A DNA stretch of 64,000 bases from Pseudomonas psychrophila (GTDB taxonomy: Bacteria > Pseudomonadota > Gammaproteobacteria > Pseudomonadales > Pseudomonadaceae): positions 496,001 through 560,000 of the forward strand of contig NZ_JYKZ01000001.1 of NCBI RefSeq assembly GCF_001043005.1, given 5' to 3'. The notes beneath the pieces are model-generated. The model was not told the origin of the DNA. It made no database searches and was given only the letters and a program-made list of their open reading frames with translations. Shown here piece by piece: positions 26,450 to 36,480 of the stretch. The position numbers were made by a program, and so were the translations under genes. Position 1 is the first letter of the stretch, and each line of letters begins with the position of its first letter.

Positions 26450-28720
26450 TTAACGGGCCATGATTTTCCAGGCACGGTGGATTTTGCTGTTGCGGGCAAA
26501 GTCCGGATCAATGGTGCTGGCGGTTATTTCTTCAACGGCATAACGCGCTTCCAGATTTTCATCGAGGATGAATTTGCGGAAGTTGTTCGAGAAGTACAGA
26601 ACCCCACCCGGCGCCAGACGCGCCATGGCCAGATCCAGCAACTGCACGTGATCGCGCTGCACATCGAAGATACCTTCCATGCGCTTGGAGTTGGAGAAGG
26701 TCGGCGGATCAATAAAGATCAGGTCGTATTCTTCACGACTGGCATCCAGCCACACCATTACATCACCCTGCTCAAGACGGTTCTTGTCAGAGAATCCGTT
26801 CAGAGACAGGTTGCGGCGCGCCCAGTCCAGATAGGTCTTGGACAAGTCAACGCTGGTGGTGCTGCGCGCACCGCCCTTGGCCGCATGTACGCTGGCAGTT
26901 GCGGTGTAGCAGTACAGGTTGAGGAAGCGCTTGCCGGCCGCCTCTTTCTGAATGCGCATGCGCATCGGGCGGTGATCCAGGAACAGACCCGTATCCAGGT
27001 AGTCCGTGAGGTTCACCAGCAGCTTCACGCCGCCTTCATTGACCTCGGTGAACTTGCCCTGGGCACTTTGACGTTCGTACTGCTTGGTGCCGCTCTGACG
27101 CTCACGACGCTTGACGATCACACGACTCTTGTCGATGTTCAGCGCCTGCGGAATGGCCGCCAGGGCATCGAACATGCGTGCCGAGGCTTTTTCCGGGTCG
27201 ATGGACTTCGGTGCCACGTATTCCTGGACGTGAACCCAGTCGTGGTACAGGTCGATAGCCATCGAATACTCAGGCATATCGGCGTCATAAACACGGTAGC
27301 AATCGATGCCTTCGCGCTTGACCCACTTGCTCAGCGCCTTGACGTTCTTTTGCAGACGGTTGGCAAACATCTGCCCGCCTTCGCTCAAGCGCGGCTGCTC
27401 AATCACCACCGGCACCGGCTTGATCGGGTTACCGTTCTTGTTGAACTTCTCGTACTTGCCTGGCGCTTCAATGTTCGACGGCAGATCGGATTCGGCCTGC
27501 TCACGATCAATCTGACGCTGCTCAGGCGTACGTCGCTCACCCGTCACGAACTGATCAGGCACAACCTTGATCAACAGCAACTTGCACGGCAAGGCGCCGT
27601 TCCAGAACGAGTACTGCTTGTGGCTGCGGATACCCATGCGCTTGCCCAGATCCGGGGCACCGGTGAACACCGCAGCCTCCCAGTTCAAGCAGGCCTGACG
27701 CAGACGCTCACCCAGGTTCTGGTAGAGGTAGAGCAAGCTCGCCTCGTCACCCAGACGCTCGCCGTACGGAGGGTTACAGATCACCAGGCCTTTCTGGTTT
27801 TGATCCGGACGCGGCTCGAAGGTCGCGACTTCGCCCTGGTAAATCTTGATCCAGTGGCTCAAGCCTGCACGCTCGATGTTATTGCGCGCAGGCTGGATCA
27901 GACGCGGGTCGGCTTCATAACCACGAATCCACAGTGGCGGCTTGGCCATACCGGCCTCTGCACGCTCAGTGGCTTCCTGGTGAAGTTTTTTCCAGATCGC
28001 CGGCACGTGCCCCAGCCAGGCATCAAAACCCCAGTGAATGCGATTCAGGTTGGGCGCCATGTCGGCAGCGATCATTGCGCCTTCAACCAGGAACGTACCC
28101 ACACCACACATCGGGTCAGCCAGGGCGGCACCTTCGGCAGCCAGACGCGGCCAGCCCGAACGAATGAGAATGGCTGCTGCAAGGTTTTCTTTGAGCGGTG
28201 CAGCACCTTGCTGCAGACGGTAGCCGCGCTGGTGCAAGCTGTGACCCGACAGGTCCAGGGACAGAATGGCTTCGCCACGGTCCAGGCGCAGATGGATGCG
28301 CATGTCCGGGCTGATCTTGTCGATGGACGGACGCTCGCCAGACGGCGTACGCAGCTTGTCGACGATGGCGTCTTTTACTTTCAAGGCGCCGAAGTGCGTG
28401 TTGTCGATGCCTGAACCATGACCGCTGAATTCAACAGCCAGAGTGCCATCCGGGACCATGTGGTCATGCCAGTCGATGTCCAGAACGCCGTGATACAGGT
28501 CTTCCGCATCTTTCATCGGAAAGCGCTTAAGCACCAGCAGTACACGGTTGGCAAGGCGCGACCACAGACACAAGCGGTAGGCAGTTTCCATATCTGCCAT
28601 GCCACGAATGGCCGAGGTATGCTCGCGAGCTTCCTCAAGGCCAAGGCCGGTGGCCTCTTCGAGGAGAAGGCCTTCAAGGCCTTTAGGGCAGGTAAGGAAG
28701 AGTTCGTAACGATCCGACAT
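26450..28720 (-). CDS. rlmKL: Bifunctional 23S rRNA methyltransferase RlmKL
   Basis: 756 residues. N-terminal THUMP domain; first methyltransferase (RlmL, m2G2445) with DPMCGVGTFLVEGAM and catalytic NPPYGERLG; second methyltransferase (RlmK, m7G2069) with NLYCYTATASVHAAKGGA and DPPTFSNSKRM near the C-terminus. The fused form is the normal arrangement in gamma-proteobacteria. Single gene, with a long non-coding interval before rmf. Confidence 0.96.
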   Translation of the reverse strand: MSDRYELFLTCPKGLEGLLLEEATGLGLEEAREHTSAIRGMADMETAYRLCLWSRLANRVLLVLKRFPMKDAEDLYHGVLDIDWHDHMVPDGTLAVEFSGHGSGIDNTHFGALKVKDAIVDKLRTPSGERPSIDKISPDMRIHLRLDRGEAILSLDLSGHSLHQRGYRLQQGAAPLKENLAAAILIRSGWPRLAAEGAALADPMCGVGTFLVEGAMIAADMAPNLNRIHWGFDAWLGHVPAIWKKLHQEATERAEAGMAKPPLWIRGYEADPRLIQPARNNIERAGLSHWIKIYQGEVATFEPRPDQNQKGLVICNPPYGERLGDEASLLYLYQNLGERLRQACLNWEAAVFTGAPDLGKRMGIRSHKQYSFWNGALPCKLLLIKVVPDQFVTGERRTPEQRQIDREQAESDLPSNIEAPGKYEKFNKNGNPIKPVPVVIEQPRLSEGGQMFANRLQKNVKALSKWVKREGIDCYRVYDADMPEYSMAIDLYHDWVHVQEYVAPKSIDPEKASARMFDALAAIPQALNIDKSRVIVKRRERQSGTKQYERQSAQGKFTEVNEGGVKLLVNLTDYLDTGLFLDHRPMRMRIQKEAAGKRFLNLYCYTATASVHAAKGGARSTTSVDLSKTYLDWARRNLSLNGFSDKNRLEQGDVMVWLDASREEYDLIFIDPPTFSNSKRMEGIFDVQRDHVQLLDLAMARLAPGGVLYFSNNFRKFILDENLEARYAVEEITASTIDPDFARNSKIHRAWKIMAR

Positions 28721-29260
28721 GGGATTCCTGAGCTTTTAGCTATCAGTGAAGAGGCAACGCATTGCCTGCTCCGTTTTCAATCAAGCGCTTTTCTTGAAGA
28801 GCGCTCGTGTGGCACGAAACTGTGCCGTTCCACCGAGGCGTTATTCGTGCACTTAGGCACGAAGAGTTTAGACGCAAGGGCAGGTCATTCATCGAGAAAC
28901 AACTGGTCATACTCAGACCCTTCGTCGAATAGTGCCCCAGTAAAACAGGGGGGTATTCGCAGCAGAGAATGAAACGCATCATCTTTGTAAACTCTCGTCC
29001 TGTCAGGCTTTGGTCGTATTTCGCAGTGAAAAAGCGACCTTACTTATGGCCATAACACCATTATCGTTACGTCCTTATGACAAAACGATCATTCACACGC
29101 CTTGGCGCATTGGTTAGAACTCAACACAGGTTATGGCCGCACAGGCCACAACAAAATGCTCGCCACGCCGGCAGCGAGCACACCAACGGCAGAACACTCT
29201 GCCCCGACCTTCAGAAGGTCGACGCTAAATAAAACAGTCAACAAGTGAGGGCACTACCCT
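28721..29260. other. Long intergenic leader upstream of rmf
   Basis: About 540 bases between divergent rlmKL and rmf. It contains a CGACCTTC-AGAAGGTCG hairpin about 50 bases before rmf (around 29206-29222) and no convincing gene. A small RNA or a long regulated leader is possible but not shown. Confidence 0.5.
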
Positions 29261-29476
29261 ATGAGAAGACTTAAGCGTGATCCGTTGGAAAAAGCTTTCT
29301 TACGCGGATATCAATACGGTGTTCATGGGAAATCCCGCGAGCTTTGCCCTTTTACTCTACCGTCGGTACGCCAAGCCTGGATTAACGGCTGGCGCGAAGG
29401 ACGCGGCGACAACTGGGACGGTATGACTGGCACTGCGGGCATCCACAGACTCAACGAACTTCACGCCGTCGGCTAA
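29261..29476 (+). CDS. rmf: Ribosome modulation factor
   Basis: 71 residues, basic, with the RMF pattern MRRLKRDPLEKAFLRGYQYG, RELCPF and RQAWINGWREGR. RMF dimerises 70S ribosomes into inactive 100S particles in stationary phase. GTGAGGG precedes the start and a strong terminator follows. Confidence 0.97.
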   Translation: MRRLKRDPLEKAFLRGYQYGVHGKSRELCPFTLPSVRQAWINGWREGRGDNWDGMTGTAGIHRLNELHAVG

Positions 29477-29554
29477 CTCTGGGCAAATCCGACATCACCT
29501 CGAAGATGCAATGACTTAACCATGCCGTCCTATCCAGGCGGCGGGCTTCGGCCC

Positions 29555-29580
29555 AAGGGCTCCCTAGGGAGCCCTTTTTA
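29555..29580 (+). terminator. Terminator after rmf
   Basis: AAGGGCTCCC (29555-29564) pairs with GGGAGCCCTT (29567-29576) and is followed by T residues. Confidence 0.85.
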
Positions 29581-29604
29581 ATGCCTTCCGGTTGATGCGA
29601 TGAC

Positions 29605-30630
29605 TTATGAACGCGCCAAGGCAGAAATGGCATCTACCGATTCGCGAATCAAGGCCGGGCCCTTGTAGATGAAACCCGAGTAGAGCTGCACCAGGCTCGC
29701 ACCCGCAGCGATTTTCTCAGCCGCGTACTTGCCTTCGGTGATCCCGCCCGCAGCGATGATTGGCATACGGCCTGCCAGTTCACCTGCCAGCACCTTGACC
29801 GTATGGGTACTCTTGTCACGCACCGGGGCGCCCGACAGGCCACCGGCCTCGTCACCATGCTCCATGCCTTCGACACCGACCCGACTCAGGGTCGTGTTGG
29901 TCGCAATGACTGCGTCCATACCCGTCTCTAGCAGCGCCTGAGCCACGAGCACGGTTTCTTCGTCGGTCATGTCAGGGGCGATCTTGATGGCCAGTGGAAC
30001 GCGCTTACCGTGGCGCTGTGTCAGTTCGTTCTGACGCAACTGTAGGGCTTCGAGCAACTGTTTGAGCGAATCACCAAATTGCAGACTGCGCAGGCCAGGA
30101 GTGTTGGGCGAACTCACGTTCACGGTGACGTAGCTGGCGTGGGCATACACCTTGTCCAGGCAAATCAGGTAATCATCGACCGCACGCTCGACCGGCGTGT
30201 CGAAGTTCTTGCCGATATTGATCCCAAGAATACCGGTGTACTTGGCCGCCTGAACCCGCGTCAGCAAATGATCAACCCCTAGGTTGTTAAACCCCATGCG
30301 GTTGATGATTGCCTGCGCTTCAGGCAACCGAAAAATTCGTGGCTTGGGATTGCCTGGCTGAGGTCGTGGCGTGACCGTACCGATCTCGACAAAACCAAAG
30401 CCCAACTGCGCAAAACCATCAATCGCAGCACCGTTTTTGTCCAGACCTGCGGCCAGCCCGACCGGATTCGGAAAATCGAGCCCCATGACCTTCACTGGCA
30501 GCCTTGCCGGCGCCTTGCACAACAAACCGTTGAGCCCAAGACGGCCGCCCGCACCGATCAAGTCCAGGGACAAATCGTGAGAGGTTTCAGGGGAGAGTTT
30601 GAAGAGCAACTGGCGGGCCAGGTTATACAT
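29605..30630 (-). CDS. pyrD: Dihydroorotate dehydrogenase (quinone), class 2
   Basis: 341 residues. N-terminal membrane-associating helix region ([21 protein letters not shown]), FMN/orotate motifs [15 protein letters not shown] and NRMGFNN, catalytic-loop region [12 protein letters not shown] and C-terminal [18 protein letters not shown]. It oxidises dihydroorotate to orotate with ubiquinone at the inner membrane in pyrimidine synthesis. Convergent with rmf. Confidence 0.97.
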   Translation of the reverse strand: MYNLARQLLFKLSPETSHDLSLDLIGAGGRLGLNGLLCKAPARLPVKVMGLDFPNPVGLAAGLDKNGAAIDGFAQLGFGFVEIGTVTPRPQPGNPKPRIFRLPEAQAIINRMGFNNLGVDHLLTRVQAAKYTGILGINIGKNFDTPVERAVDDYLICLDKVYAHASYVTVNVSSPNTPGLRSLQFGDSLKQLLEALQLRQNELTQRHGKRVPLAIKIAPDMTDEETVLVAQALLETGMDAVIATNTTLSRVGVEGMEHGDEAGGLSGAPVRDKSTHTVKVLAGELAGRMPIIAAGGITEGKYAAEKIAAGASLVQLYSGFIYKGPALIRESVDAISALARS

Positions 30631-30705
30631 GGGCTGATTGGACTCAAAGGGTTACTTGAAGAGTGCGCGATTATAGCTGCGCGGACCGCTAAATCACAGG
30701 CAAAG

Positions 30706-30731
30706 AAAAACCCGGCCTAAGCCGGGTTTTT
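30706..30731. terminator. Terminator after oprF
   Basis: CCCGGC-CTAA-GCCGGG with flanking A and T runs. It follows the oprF stop on the minus strand and is symmetric enough to work both ways. Confidence 0.85.
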
Positions 30732-30752
30732 CTGAACAGCCGAGCTAAATAA

Positions 30753-31730
30753 TTACTTAGCTTCTGCTTGAACGGTAGCTTCTACGCGACGGTTCAGTTC
30801 ACGGCCTTCTGCAGTTGCGTTGCTTGCAACTGGGTTAGCTTTACCGTGACCAACAGCGTCTACACGGTTAGCTGCAACACCTTGGTTAACCAGAGCTGCA
30901 CGAACGGCGTCAGCACGACGCTGCGACAGTTTCTGGTTGTAGGCATCGGTACCAACGCTGTCAGTGTAACCAGCAACAGTGGTGGTAGTCGCAGGGTACT
31001 GCTTCATGAAATCAGCAACGTTGTTGATATCAGCTGCGTACTGCGGCTTAACGTTGGATTTGTCGAAGTCGAATTTCACGTCAAGTTCAACGCGAACAAC
31101 TTCAGCGATTGGAGCTTCTGGTTCTGGCTCAGCGATTGGTGCTGGAGCTGGAACTGGAGCAGGAGCGACTTTACCGCCGTTGCCGCCGAAGTTCACACCC
31201 AGACCAACGGTAGGAGCGTAGTCCCACTTGCCGTTGTCCAGTTTGTAGTCAGCTTCAACGCCAGCACGGGCAAACAGGTTGTCAGTGATGTACCACTTAA
31301 CACCAGCGCCTGCAGTCAGGAAAGTCGACTGGTCACGACCGCTGTGGCCGTCTGCGATCACGTTGGTCATGCTCTTGTGAGCAACACCGCCGGAAACGTA
31401 TGGACGCAGAGCGTCGCCTACGGTGCCGAAGTGGTACTGAGCGTTCAGACCAAAGTTGTCGCCTTTGATTTTCTGATGGCCAGTGCCGTCATTCGAACGG
31501 GTGTGGTTGGTTTTGTCGTAGGTCAGGTTCAACGAAACGTCGTCGGTCAGGAAGTAACCGATCGATGCGCCTGGGTTGTAGCCGTCTTCTACGTGCTTGA
31601 CGCTGTCGTTGTACTGTTTTTTGTAGAACAGTTCACCCTCGACCGCGCCTTGGCCTTGTGCCAGGGCACCGAACGAAGTTGCGGCTACAAAGGAACCAAT
31701 GGCAATGCCCAAGGTGTTTTTCAGTTTCAT
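30753..31730 (-). CDS. oprF: Major outer-membrane porin OprF (OmpA family)
   Basis: 325 residues. Signal peptide (cut after GALAQ), N-terminal eight-strand beta barrel, a Pro/Ala/Glu linker (APAPVPAPAPIAEPEPEAP, near residue 195) and a C-terminal OmpA-like peptidoglycan-binding domain with FDFDKSNVKP, GYTDSVGTDAYNQKLSQRRA and GHGKANP. The cysteine-containing stretch between the domains of P. aeruginosa OprF appears to be missing, as in several non-aeruginosa species. sigX lies upstream, and SigX is known to drive oprF transcription in Pseudomonas. Confidence 0.97.
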   Translation of the reverse strand: MKLKNTLGIAIGSFVAATSFGALAQGQGAVEGELFYKKQYNDSVKHVEDGYNPGASIGYFLTDDVSLNLTYDKTNHTRSNDGTGHQKIKGDNFGLNAQYHFGTVGDALRPYVSGGVAHKSMTNVIADGHSGRDQSTFLTAGAGVKWYITDNLFARAGVEADYKLDNGKWDYAPTVGLGVNFGGNGGKVAPAPVPAPAPIAEPEPEAPIAEVVRVELDVKFDFDKSNVKPQYAADINNVADFMKQYPATTTTVAGYTDSVGTDAYNQKLSQRRADAVRAALVNQGVAANRVDAVGHGKANPVASNATAEGRELNRRVEATVQAEAK

Positions 31731-31835
31731 CCGTTAAATCCCATCTGGTGATTGTAAAGCAGTCCCACATACCGGGGGACAACTCGGCGGCAAGTCTATC
31801 AGACCTTGCCTACACGTAGAGCCATTTGCGCTGAA

Positions 31836-32426
31836 CTAAGTTTCAGCAATGCCTGCAAATTTCTCACGCAATTTATCTAGAGCACGCTTGTAACGCATCT
31901 TTGTCGCACTCAAACCCATATGCATTATGTCCGCGATTTCCTGAAATTCCAGTTCTGCGACAAAACGCAGCACAAGAATTTCACGATCAATCGGATTTAC
32001 ATGCACCAGCCAGCGATCAAGTCCGCCCTTTTCCTCAGGTTTCGGCGCCTTTTCTTCAGACGCTTCCTCGAGGGGGTCAATACTCAACGCGTCCATCAAG
32101 CGACGCTTTCGCCGTTCCTTCCGATACTGTGTGATGCATTCGTTGTAAGTGATGCTATATAGCCATGTTTTGAATTTCGACTTCCCTTCGAAATTTTTCA
32201 AACCGTACAACACTTTAAGCATTACTTCCTGACAGACATCATCAGCGTCCCTATCGTTCCCTAAATACCTTGAACAAACGTTGAACAAAGTGCGTTGATA
32301 GCGCCGCATCAGCTCTTCATAAGCGCGCGTCACGTGAAACAACTCATCATGCGAGCGCGCCACCAGCTCCTCATCAGAGAGTTCGCGGGGGTCGTAGCGC
32401 ATGGATAGCGATTGGGCTTTATTCAA
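31836..32426 (-). CDS. sigX: ECF RNA polymerase sigma factor SigX
   Basis: 196 residues, identical in length to P. aeruginosa SigX. Region 2 has RYLGNDRDADDVCQEVMLKV and FKTWLYSITYNECI; region 4 has LVLRFVAELEFQEIADIMHM. It controls envelope and fatty-acid genes and oprF, and responds to membrane stress. The order sigX-oprF and the upstream cmpX-crfX genes are the conserved Pseudomonas arrangement. Confidence 0.97.
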   Translation of the reverse strand: MNKAQSLSMRYDPRELSDEELVARSHDELFHVTRAYEELMRRYQRTLFNVCSRYLGNDRDADDVCQEVMLKVLYGLKNFEGKSKFKTWLYSITYNECITQYRKERRKRRLMDALSIDPLEEASEEKAPKPEEKGGLDRWLVHVNPIDREILVLRFVAELEFQEIADIMHMGLSATKMRYKRALDKLREKFAGIAET

Positions 32427-32517
32427 AACAAGTTGTGCCAGCAGTCAGGTCAATGTCCGCCGCAGCCTATCAATCATGGCTTTTTTGCGGCGGCGTACAT
32501 TAGCAGGGTTTGCCGCC

Positions 32518-33342
32518 TCAGCGACTGGTTACGTGCTGCTCCAACAAGATCCGATTAGAGAGGGAGACTAGCTCACCCTCATCGGTCAGCAACGTGGTTT
32601 TAACCGTGCCAATCTCTTCGATCTGCCCCTCAACCTCGCCCACACGCACTTCTTGCCCAACCTGGTACAGCTCACGCACATAGATACCGGCAAGTATCTG
32701 CCCCGCGATTTCCCGGCTGCCCAGCCCCATTGCCAGGGCAATGGCCAGACCAACGGTAATCAACACAATCACAATGACATGGTTAAGGAGATCGGTTTTG
32801 ACCTCCAGTTGGCTGATGGCCACCGAAATACTGATGATAATGACCAGACCTTGAGTCACTCGACCCAACCCGCCAGCGTAATCAAAACCGACACTTTCGG
32901 CAGCACCACGAACCAGACCGTTAAGCACCTGCGCAAGCAGCACGCCAGCCAGCAGGACCAGCAGCGCACCAAACACCTTGGGCAGATACACCGTCAGCAG
33001 GTCCAATGCTGATGAAACACGATCCAGGCCCAGCGACTGGGCCGCGGAAACCAGGAACACCAGCAGCACGAACCAATACACGATCTTGCCGATCAGCGTC
33101 GAGATCGGTACCTGAATACCGACCCGCGCCAGAATTTTGGTTAAGCCCGTGCCACCCATCAGGCGATCAAGGCCCAATTTGGCAAGGAGCTTGGACAGCA
33201 AGGCGTCGAGCAGTTTTGCAACCACGAAGCCCAGCAGTACGACCACCAACGCCCCGAAGAGGTTGGGAATAAAGTTCGCAATCTTAGTCCACAAGGCAGT
33301 CATTGCCGCGACCAGGCTCTGGGTCCAGACATTCAATTCCAT
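32518..33342 (-). CDS. cmpX: Mechanosensitive-channel-family membrane protein CmpX
   Basis: 274 residues from ATG 33342 (AAGG lies 10 bases upstream; a TTG at 33348 overlapping the crfX stop is an alternative). Several membrane helices precede an MscS-like beta domain (LGSREIAGQILAGIYVRELYQVGQEVRVGEVEGQIEEIG). CmpX sits next to sigX throughout Pseudomonas and is linked to envelope stress sensing through SigX. A 4-6 base spacing or overlap with crfX implies cotranscription. Confidence 0.92.
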   Translation of the reverse strand: MELNVWTQSLVAAMTALWTKIANFIPNLFGALVVVLLGFVVAKLLDALLSKLLAKLGLDRLMGGTGLTKILARVGIQVPISTLIGKIVYWFVLLVFLVSAAQSLGLDRVSSALDLLTVYLPKVFGALLVLLAGVLLAQVLNGLVRGAAESVGFDYAGGLGRVTQGLVIIISISVAISQLEVKTDLLNHVIVIVLITVGLAIALAMGLGSREIAGQILAGIYVRELYQVGQEVRVGEVEGQIEEIGTVKTTLLTDEGELVSLSNRILLEQHVTSR

Positions 33343-33344
33343 GT

Positions 33345-33590
33345 TCAATCAGCCTTATCAACAGGGCGAGCAGCAGGTTTGCGCCGCGAAACGGGCGCAA
33401 TATGAGCTGAACCGCTATTCAAAGCAATCATCAGTGCTTGCATCCAGCGCCCCAGCAGACTGAAAAGATCACCCGCACCGACCTGACGGTTGGCGGTTTT
33501 CAGCACTCGGCCCAGGCAGGCGTCGTCGTCACGATTGGACGTAGGAGCCTTGAGCATTTCACGTAAGGACTGTTCAAACGGATCGTGCAT
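33345..33590 (-). CDS. crfX: Small conserved protein CrfX
   Basis: 81 residues from ATG 33590 (AGAGGTGCTT precedes it; the longer frame has no ribosome binding site). Starts MHDPFEQSLREMLKAP and ends in a basic tail. In Pseudomonas this small gene lies just upstream of cmpX. Its biochemical role is not established to my knowledge. Confidence 0.82.
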   Translation of the reverse strand: MHDPFEQSLREMLKAPTSNRDDDACLGRVLKTANRQVGAGDLFSLLGRWMQALMIALNSGSAHIAPVSRRKPAARPVDKAD

Positions 33591-33653
33591 AAGCACCTCT
33601 CGGTAAGTCAGTAAAAGACGAAGGCACATTTATCGAGGTCACATCAGGCTCAC

Positions 33654-34649
33654 TCACAGCCACTGCAATCGGCGATAAAACCACCACTGACCCACCCCGA
33701 TGAGCAGCATCACACCGCACGTCACCGCAAAGCCGTAAGAGTCATTGGAGAACGGAACGCCCCCCACATTGATCCCCAGCAAACCGGTAATAAACGTGAT
33801 CGGCAGAAAGATCCCGGTAAGCACACCGAAGCGATACATGATGCGACTCATGCGCACATTCAAACGCCGGTCTTCAGACTCAAGCACCAGCCCCACGCGC
33901 TCGCGGGTCAGTTCAAGCTCTTCCAGATAGCGGGTCAGGCTGTTGTTCAATTCGTTCCAGTAGTCGGCATCATCGGCACTAAACCACGGTAATTTGATAC
34001 GCGTGAGCTGACCGAAAATATCCCTCTGCGGAGCCAGAAAACGACGCAAGGCAGCTGCCCTTCGACGAATCTGCAAAATAGAATTATGGTCAGGGGTATA
34101 CCGTTCGTCGGCATCTATCTTATCTTCTTCATCATCGACGATTTCTGACAGATCTCCGATCAAATCCTGCACCTTCAACGTCAGGTGTTGTGCCAGATAA
34201 AGGATCAGTTCAGAGGGGGTTTTGGGGCCCTCGCCCTGGGAGAACTCACCGAGCAGTTCGTCAGTGGCCCGAAGCGGACGCATACGCAGCGAGATCACCC
34301 GCTGCGCACTGCCGAAAATACGCAGCGAAACCATATCCTCAGGCTCTGCACCAGGATTCAGGTTGACCCCGCGCATGAAGAGCAGCAGTTCATTATTGGG
34401 AACAGACACCAAACGAGGACGGGTGTTTTCTTCAAGCAACAAGTCACAGCTGAAATCACTTAAACCGCTCGAATCACGCAACCAGCTCTGGGTCTGCGGG
34501 TGACTGCGATCCCAGTGCAACCAGATGCTCTCGTGGGCCTGCAACTGCAGATCGTTCAGCTCGGTGCGCGCAATCGAACGCGCACCGCCTTCCCCATCCA
34601 GCACCAGTGCATGCACCAGCCCCCATTGAGCGTTTTCGTCCTCGAACAT
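33654..34649 (-). CDS. zntB: Zinc transporter ZntB (CorA family)
   Basis: 331 residues. Large N-terminal cytoplasmic domain, a long helix (RRRAAALRRFLAPQRDIF onward) and two C-terminal membrane helices with the family signature GINVGGVPF in the loop, where ZntB has GxN. Mediates zinc flux across the inner membrane, coupled to protons. Located upstream of crfX on the same strand but separated by about 60 bases. Confidence 0.92.
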   Translation of the reverse strand: MFEDENAQWGLVHALVLDGEGGARSIARTELNDLQLQAHESIWLHWDRSHPQTQSWLRDSSGLSDFSCDLLLEENTRPRLVSVPNNELLLFMRGVNLNPGAEPEDMVSLRIFGSAQRVISLRMRPLRATDELLGEFSQGEGPKTPSELILYLAQHLTLKVQDLIGDLSEIVDDEEDKIDADERYTPDHNSILQIRRRAAALRRFLAPQRDIFGQLTRIKLPWFSADDADYWNELNNSLTRYLEELELTRERVGLVLESEDRRLNVRMSRIMYRFGVLTGIFLPITFITGLLGINVGGVPFSNDSYGFAVTCGVMLLIGVGQWWFYRRLQWL

Positions 34650-34673
34650 CCGTGATCCTTAGTGTTAATGCCT

Positions 34674-35165
34674 TTAGCCCGGTATTTTCAGAGCCGTGGG
34701 CGAAATGATAACGCCATTATTGTCGGCATAAATGAATTCTCCGGGGCGGAACGTGACACCCGCAAACGTCACCGGCACATTCACATCACCCACGCCGCGC
34801 CTGATGCTCTTGAGCGGATGACTGGCCAAAGCCTGCACGCCCAGGTCGGTTTGCGCGAGCACATCCACATCGCGGATACAGCCGTAAATCACAATGCCTT
34901 CCCAACCATTCTTCGCTGCTTTCTCGGCAATCATGTCGCCCAGCAAGGCATGACGCAGCGAACCACCGCCATCAACCACAAGTACTTTGCCCTGCCCGTT
35001 GAGTTCGGCCTGCTCCTTGACGCGCGAGTTGTCCTCGAAACACTTGATGGTCACGATCTCGCCACCAAAGGAGTCGCGCCCGCCGAAGTTGCTGAACATT
35101 GGTTCAAGCACTTGCACGAGTTCAGGGTAGGCATCGCACAGATCGGGAGTGATGTAGTGATTCAC
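34674..35165 (-). CDS. rraA: RraA-family protein (ribonuclease E activity regulator / HMG aldolase-like)
   Basis: 163 residues from GTG 35165, supported by AGGAG 8 bases upstream and by agreement with the usual 163-residue Pseudomonas RraA. Contains [35 protein letters not shown] and [19 protein letters not shown]. RraA binds RNase E and inhibits mRNA decay in E. coli; close relatives are 4-hydroxy-4-methyl-2-oxoglutarate aldolases, and sequence alone does not separate the two here. Confidence 0.9.
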   Translation of the reverse strand: MNHYITPDLCDAYPELVQVLEPMFSNFGGRDSFGGEIVTIKCFEDNSRVKEQAELNGQGKVLVVDGGGSLRHALLGDMIAEKAAKNGWEGIVIYGCIRDVDVLAQTDLGVQALASHPLKSIRRGVGDVNVPVTFAGVTFRPGEFIYADNNGVIISPTALKIPG

Positions 35166-35342
35166 GAGAAAGCTCCTGTTCAGGGTGGGCATAGCAATCA
35201 AAACAACGTTAGCACTATGGTTATAGACGCTTTGGTAAGGGCTGGCCTTATAGATTGACAGCGCCCCACCATGAGAGCCTGCCTGGATTAAAGCAACAAA
35301 ATATGACCCGGCTCGCCAATCGCGTCACAAATCAACCACCCC

Positions 35343-35394
35343 TGTGGGAGCGAGCTTGCTCGCGAAAGTCGTTCGCGAGCAGGCTCGCTCCCAC
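35343..35394. repeat. REP pair (short spacer)
   Basis: TGTGGGAGCGAGCTTGCTCG and inverse GCGAGCAGGCTCGCTCCCAC with a spacer of about 10 bases, between rraA and the hydrolase stop. Confidence 0.85.
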
Positions 35395-35433
35395 GGTTGA
35401 AGTTTTCTGTTACTCCTGCCTGCGAAGCAACCG

Positions 35434-36378
35434 CTACCGCTCACTCAGCCAATTACGCACCAATGGCCAGACTTCCTTCTGTGCAGGCTGGCTGACCAGC
35501 ATTTCGACATGGTTGAAGTCAGAGCTAAAACCGTGCTCGGTGCCCAGAGACACGAACGTGCGCTGCTCAGAGCCCAACTGATCGAACAATTTACGACACG
35601 CCCACTCCGGTGTTAGCCGATCGCCCACAGCCGCCACGACCAGCGTCGGGACCTGGACCTCTGCCAATCCAGCCCACCAGTCTCGTTCAGCGTCCTTGAA
35701 GCGCCCCATCAAACCATTCCAGCGCAAGGCTTCCAGAGCAATGCTGACAGGCTCATCCTCAGGGCCACGCTTAAGTCGCGTACCCGACAATTGCGCAAAA
35801 CGCTTCAACAACAAATAAGCGCCCCACTGCACCGGCGGAATTTTCAATGACCAATAACGACGATTGATCTGACAACCAAAAAACGCCGCCGACGCTACGT
35901 CCTCGTCATTCAGGTACTGCCCACCAAGGGCTGCGGCCAAACTGATGGCGCCTTGGGAGTGTCCTATCCAGTGCGGGACTTGCCCGCTTTGCTCACGAAC
36001 AAATGCCCCAATCGCGGGTAAATCGTAGCGGGCATAATCCGCCACGCGGTTCTTGCTCCAGGCAATATTGCGCGACGAAAGGCCGTGACCACGCATCTCT
36101 GGCAGCCACACATCAAAACCGGCACGGGCCAAATATGCCCCAAGCCCCACGCCTTTGGGTGAGTACCAGAAACGCCGATTGGAAAAACTGCCATGCAACA
36201 GGATGACCGGCACACCGCGCACCTGGCTGTCGTCGGCCATACCCAGTCGAGTAACCACCAGTTCAACGGAAATATCCGGGCTATTGGCGGGTTTCAAGCG
36301 ATAAACATCTTCGCTCAGATCGCCCCGACGCTCAGCGCTGATCAGGGCAACGGGAAAAAGGAGACTGCTGCTTTGCAT
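35434..36378 (-). CDS. Alpha/beta fold hydrolase
   Basis: 314 residues from ATG 36378 (AAGAG upstream); a TTG five codons earlier is less likely. Motifs: LLHGSFSNRRFW (oxyanion), PEMRGHGLSS, nucleophile elbow GHSQGAISLA, and late TEHGFSSDFNHVEML supplying a histidine. The size and motif spacing fit a lipase/esterase-type hydrolase. The substrate is unknown. It is convergent with nothing and lies beyond the ppsA stop. Confidence 0.85.
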   Translation of the reverse strand: MQSSSLLFPVALISAERRGDLSEDVYRLKPANSPDISVELVVTRLGMADDSQVRGVPVILLHGSFSNRRFWYSPKGVGLGAYLARAGFDVWLPEMRGHGLSSRNIAWSKNRVADYARYDLPAIGAFVREQSGQVPHWIGHSQGAISLAAALGGQYLNDEDVASAAFFGCQINRRYWSLKIPPVQWGAYLLLKRFAQLSGTRLKRGPEDEPVSIALEALRWNGLMGRFKDAERDWWAGLAEVQVPTLVVAAVGDRLTPEWACRKLFDQLGSEQRTFVSLGTEHGFSSDFNHVEMLVSQPAQKEVWPLVRNWLSER

Positions 36379-36480
36379 AATGCTCTTGCACAAAAAAGGG
36401 CGACTTCACACAGGAACTCGCCCTACTGCCTATAAAGAGCAGAGCAGCCCTCACGGCCACCCTGCTCCTCGCTCAACGAC

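Noticed and set aside
26318..28414. Long plus-strand open frame (698 codons) opposite rlmKL
   Set aside because: It is antisense to a well-recognised gene, and its open state comes from high-GC codon bias; its translation has no recognised domain.
30768..31751. Plus-strand frame of 327 codons opposite oprF
   Set aside because: Antisense shadow created by the codon bias of a highly expressed gene; the translation is low in complexity.
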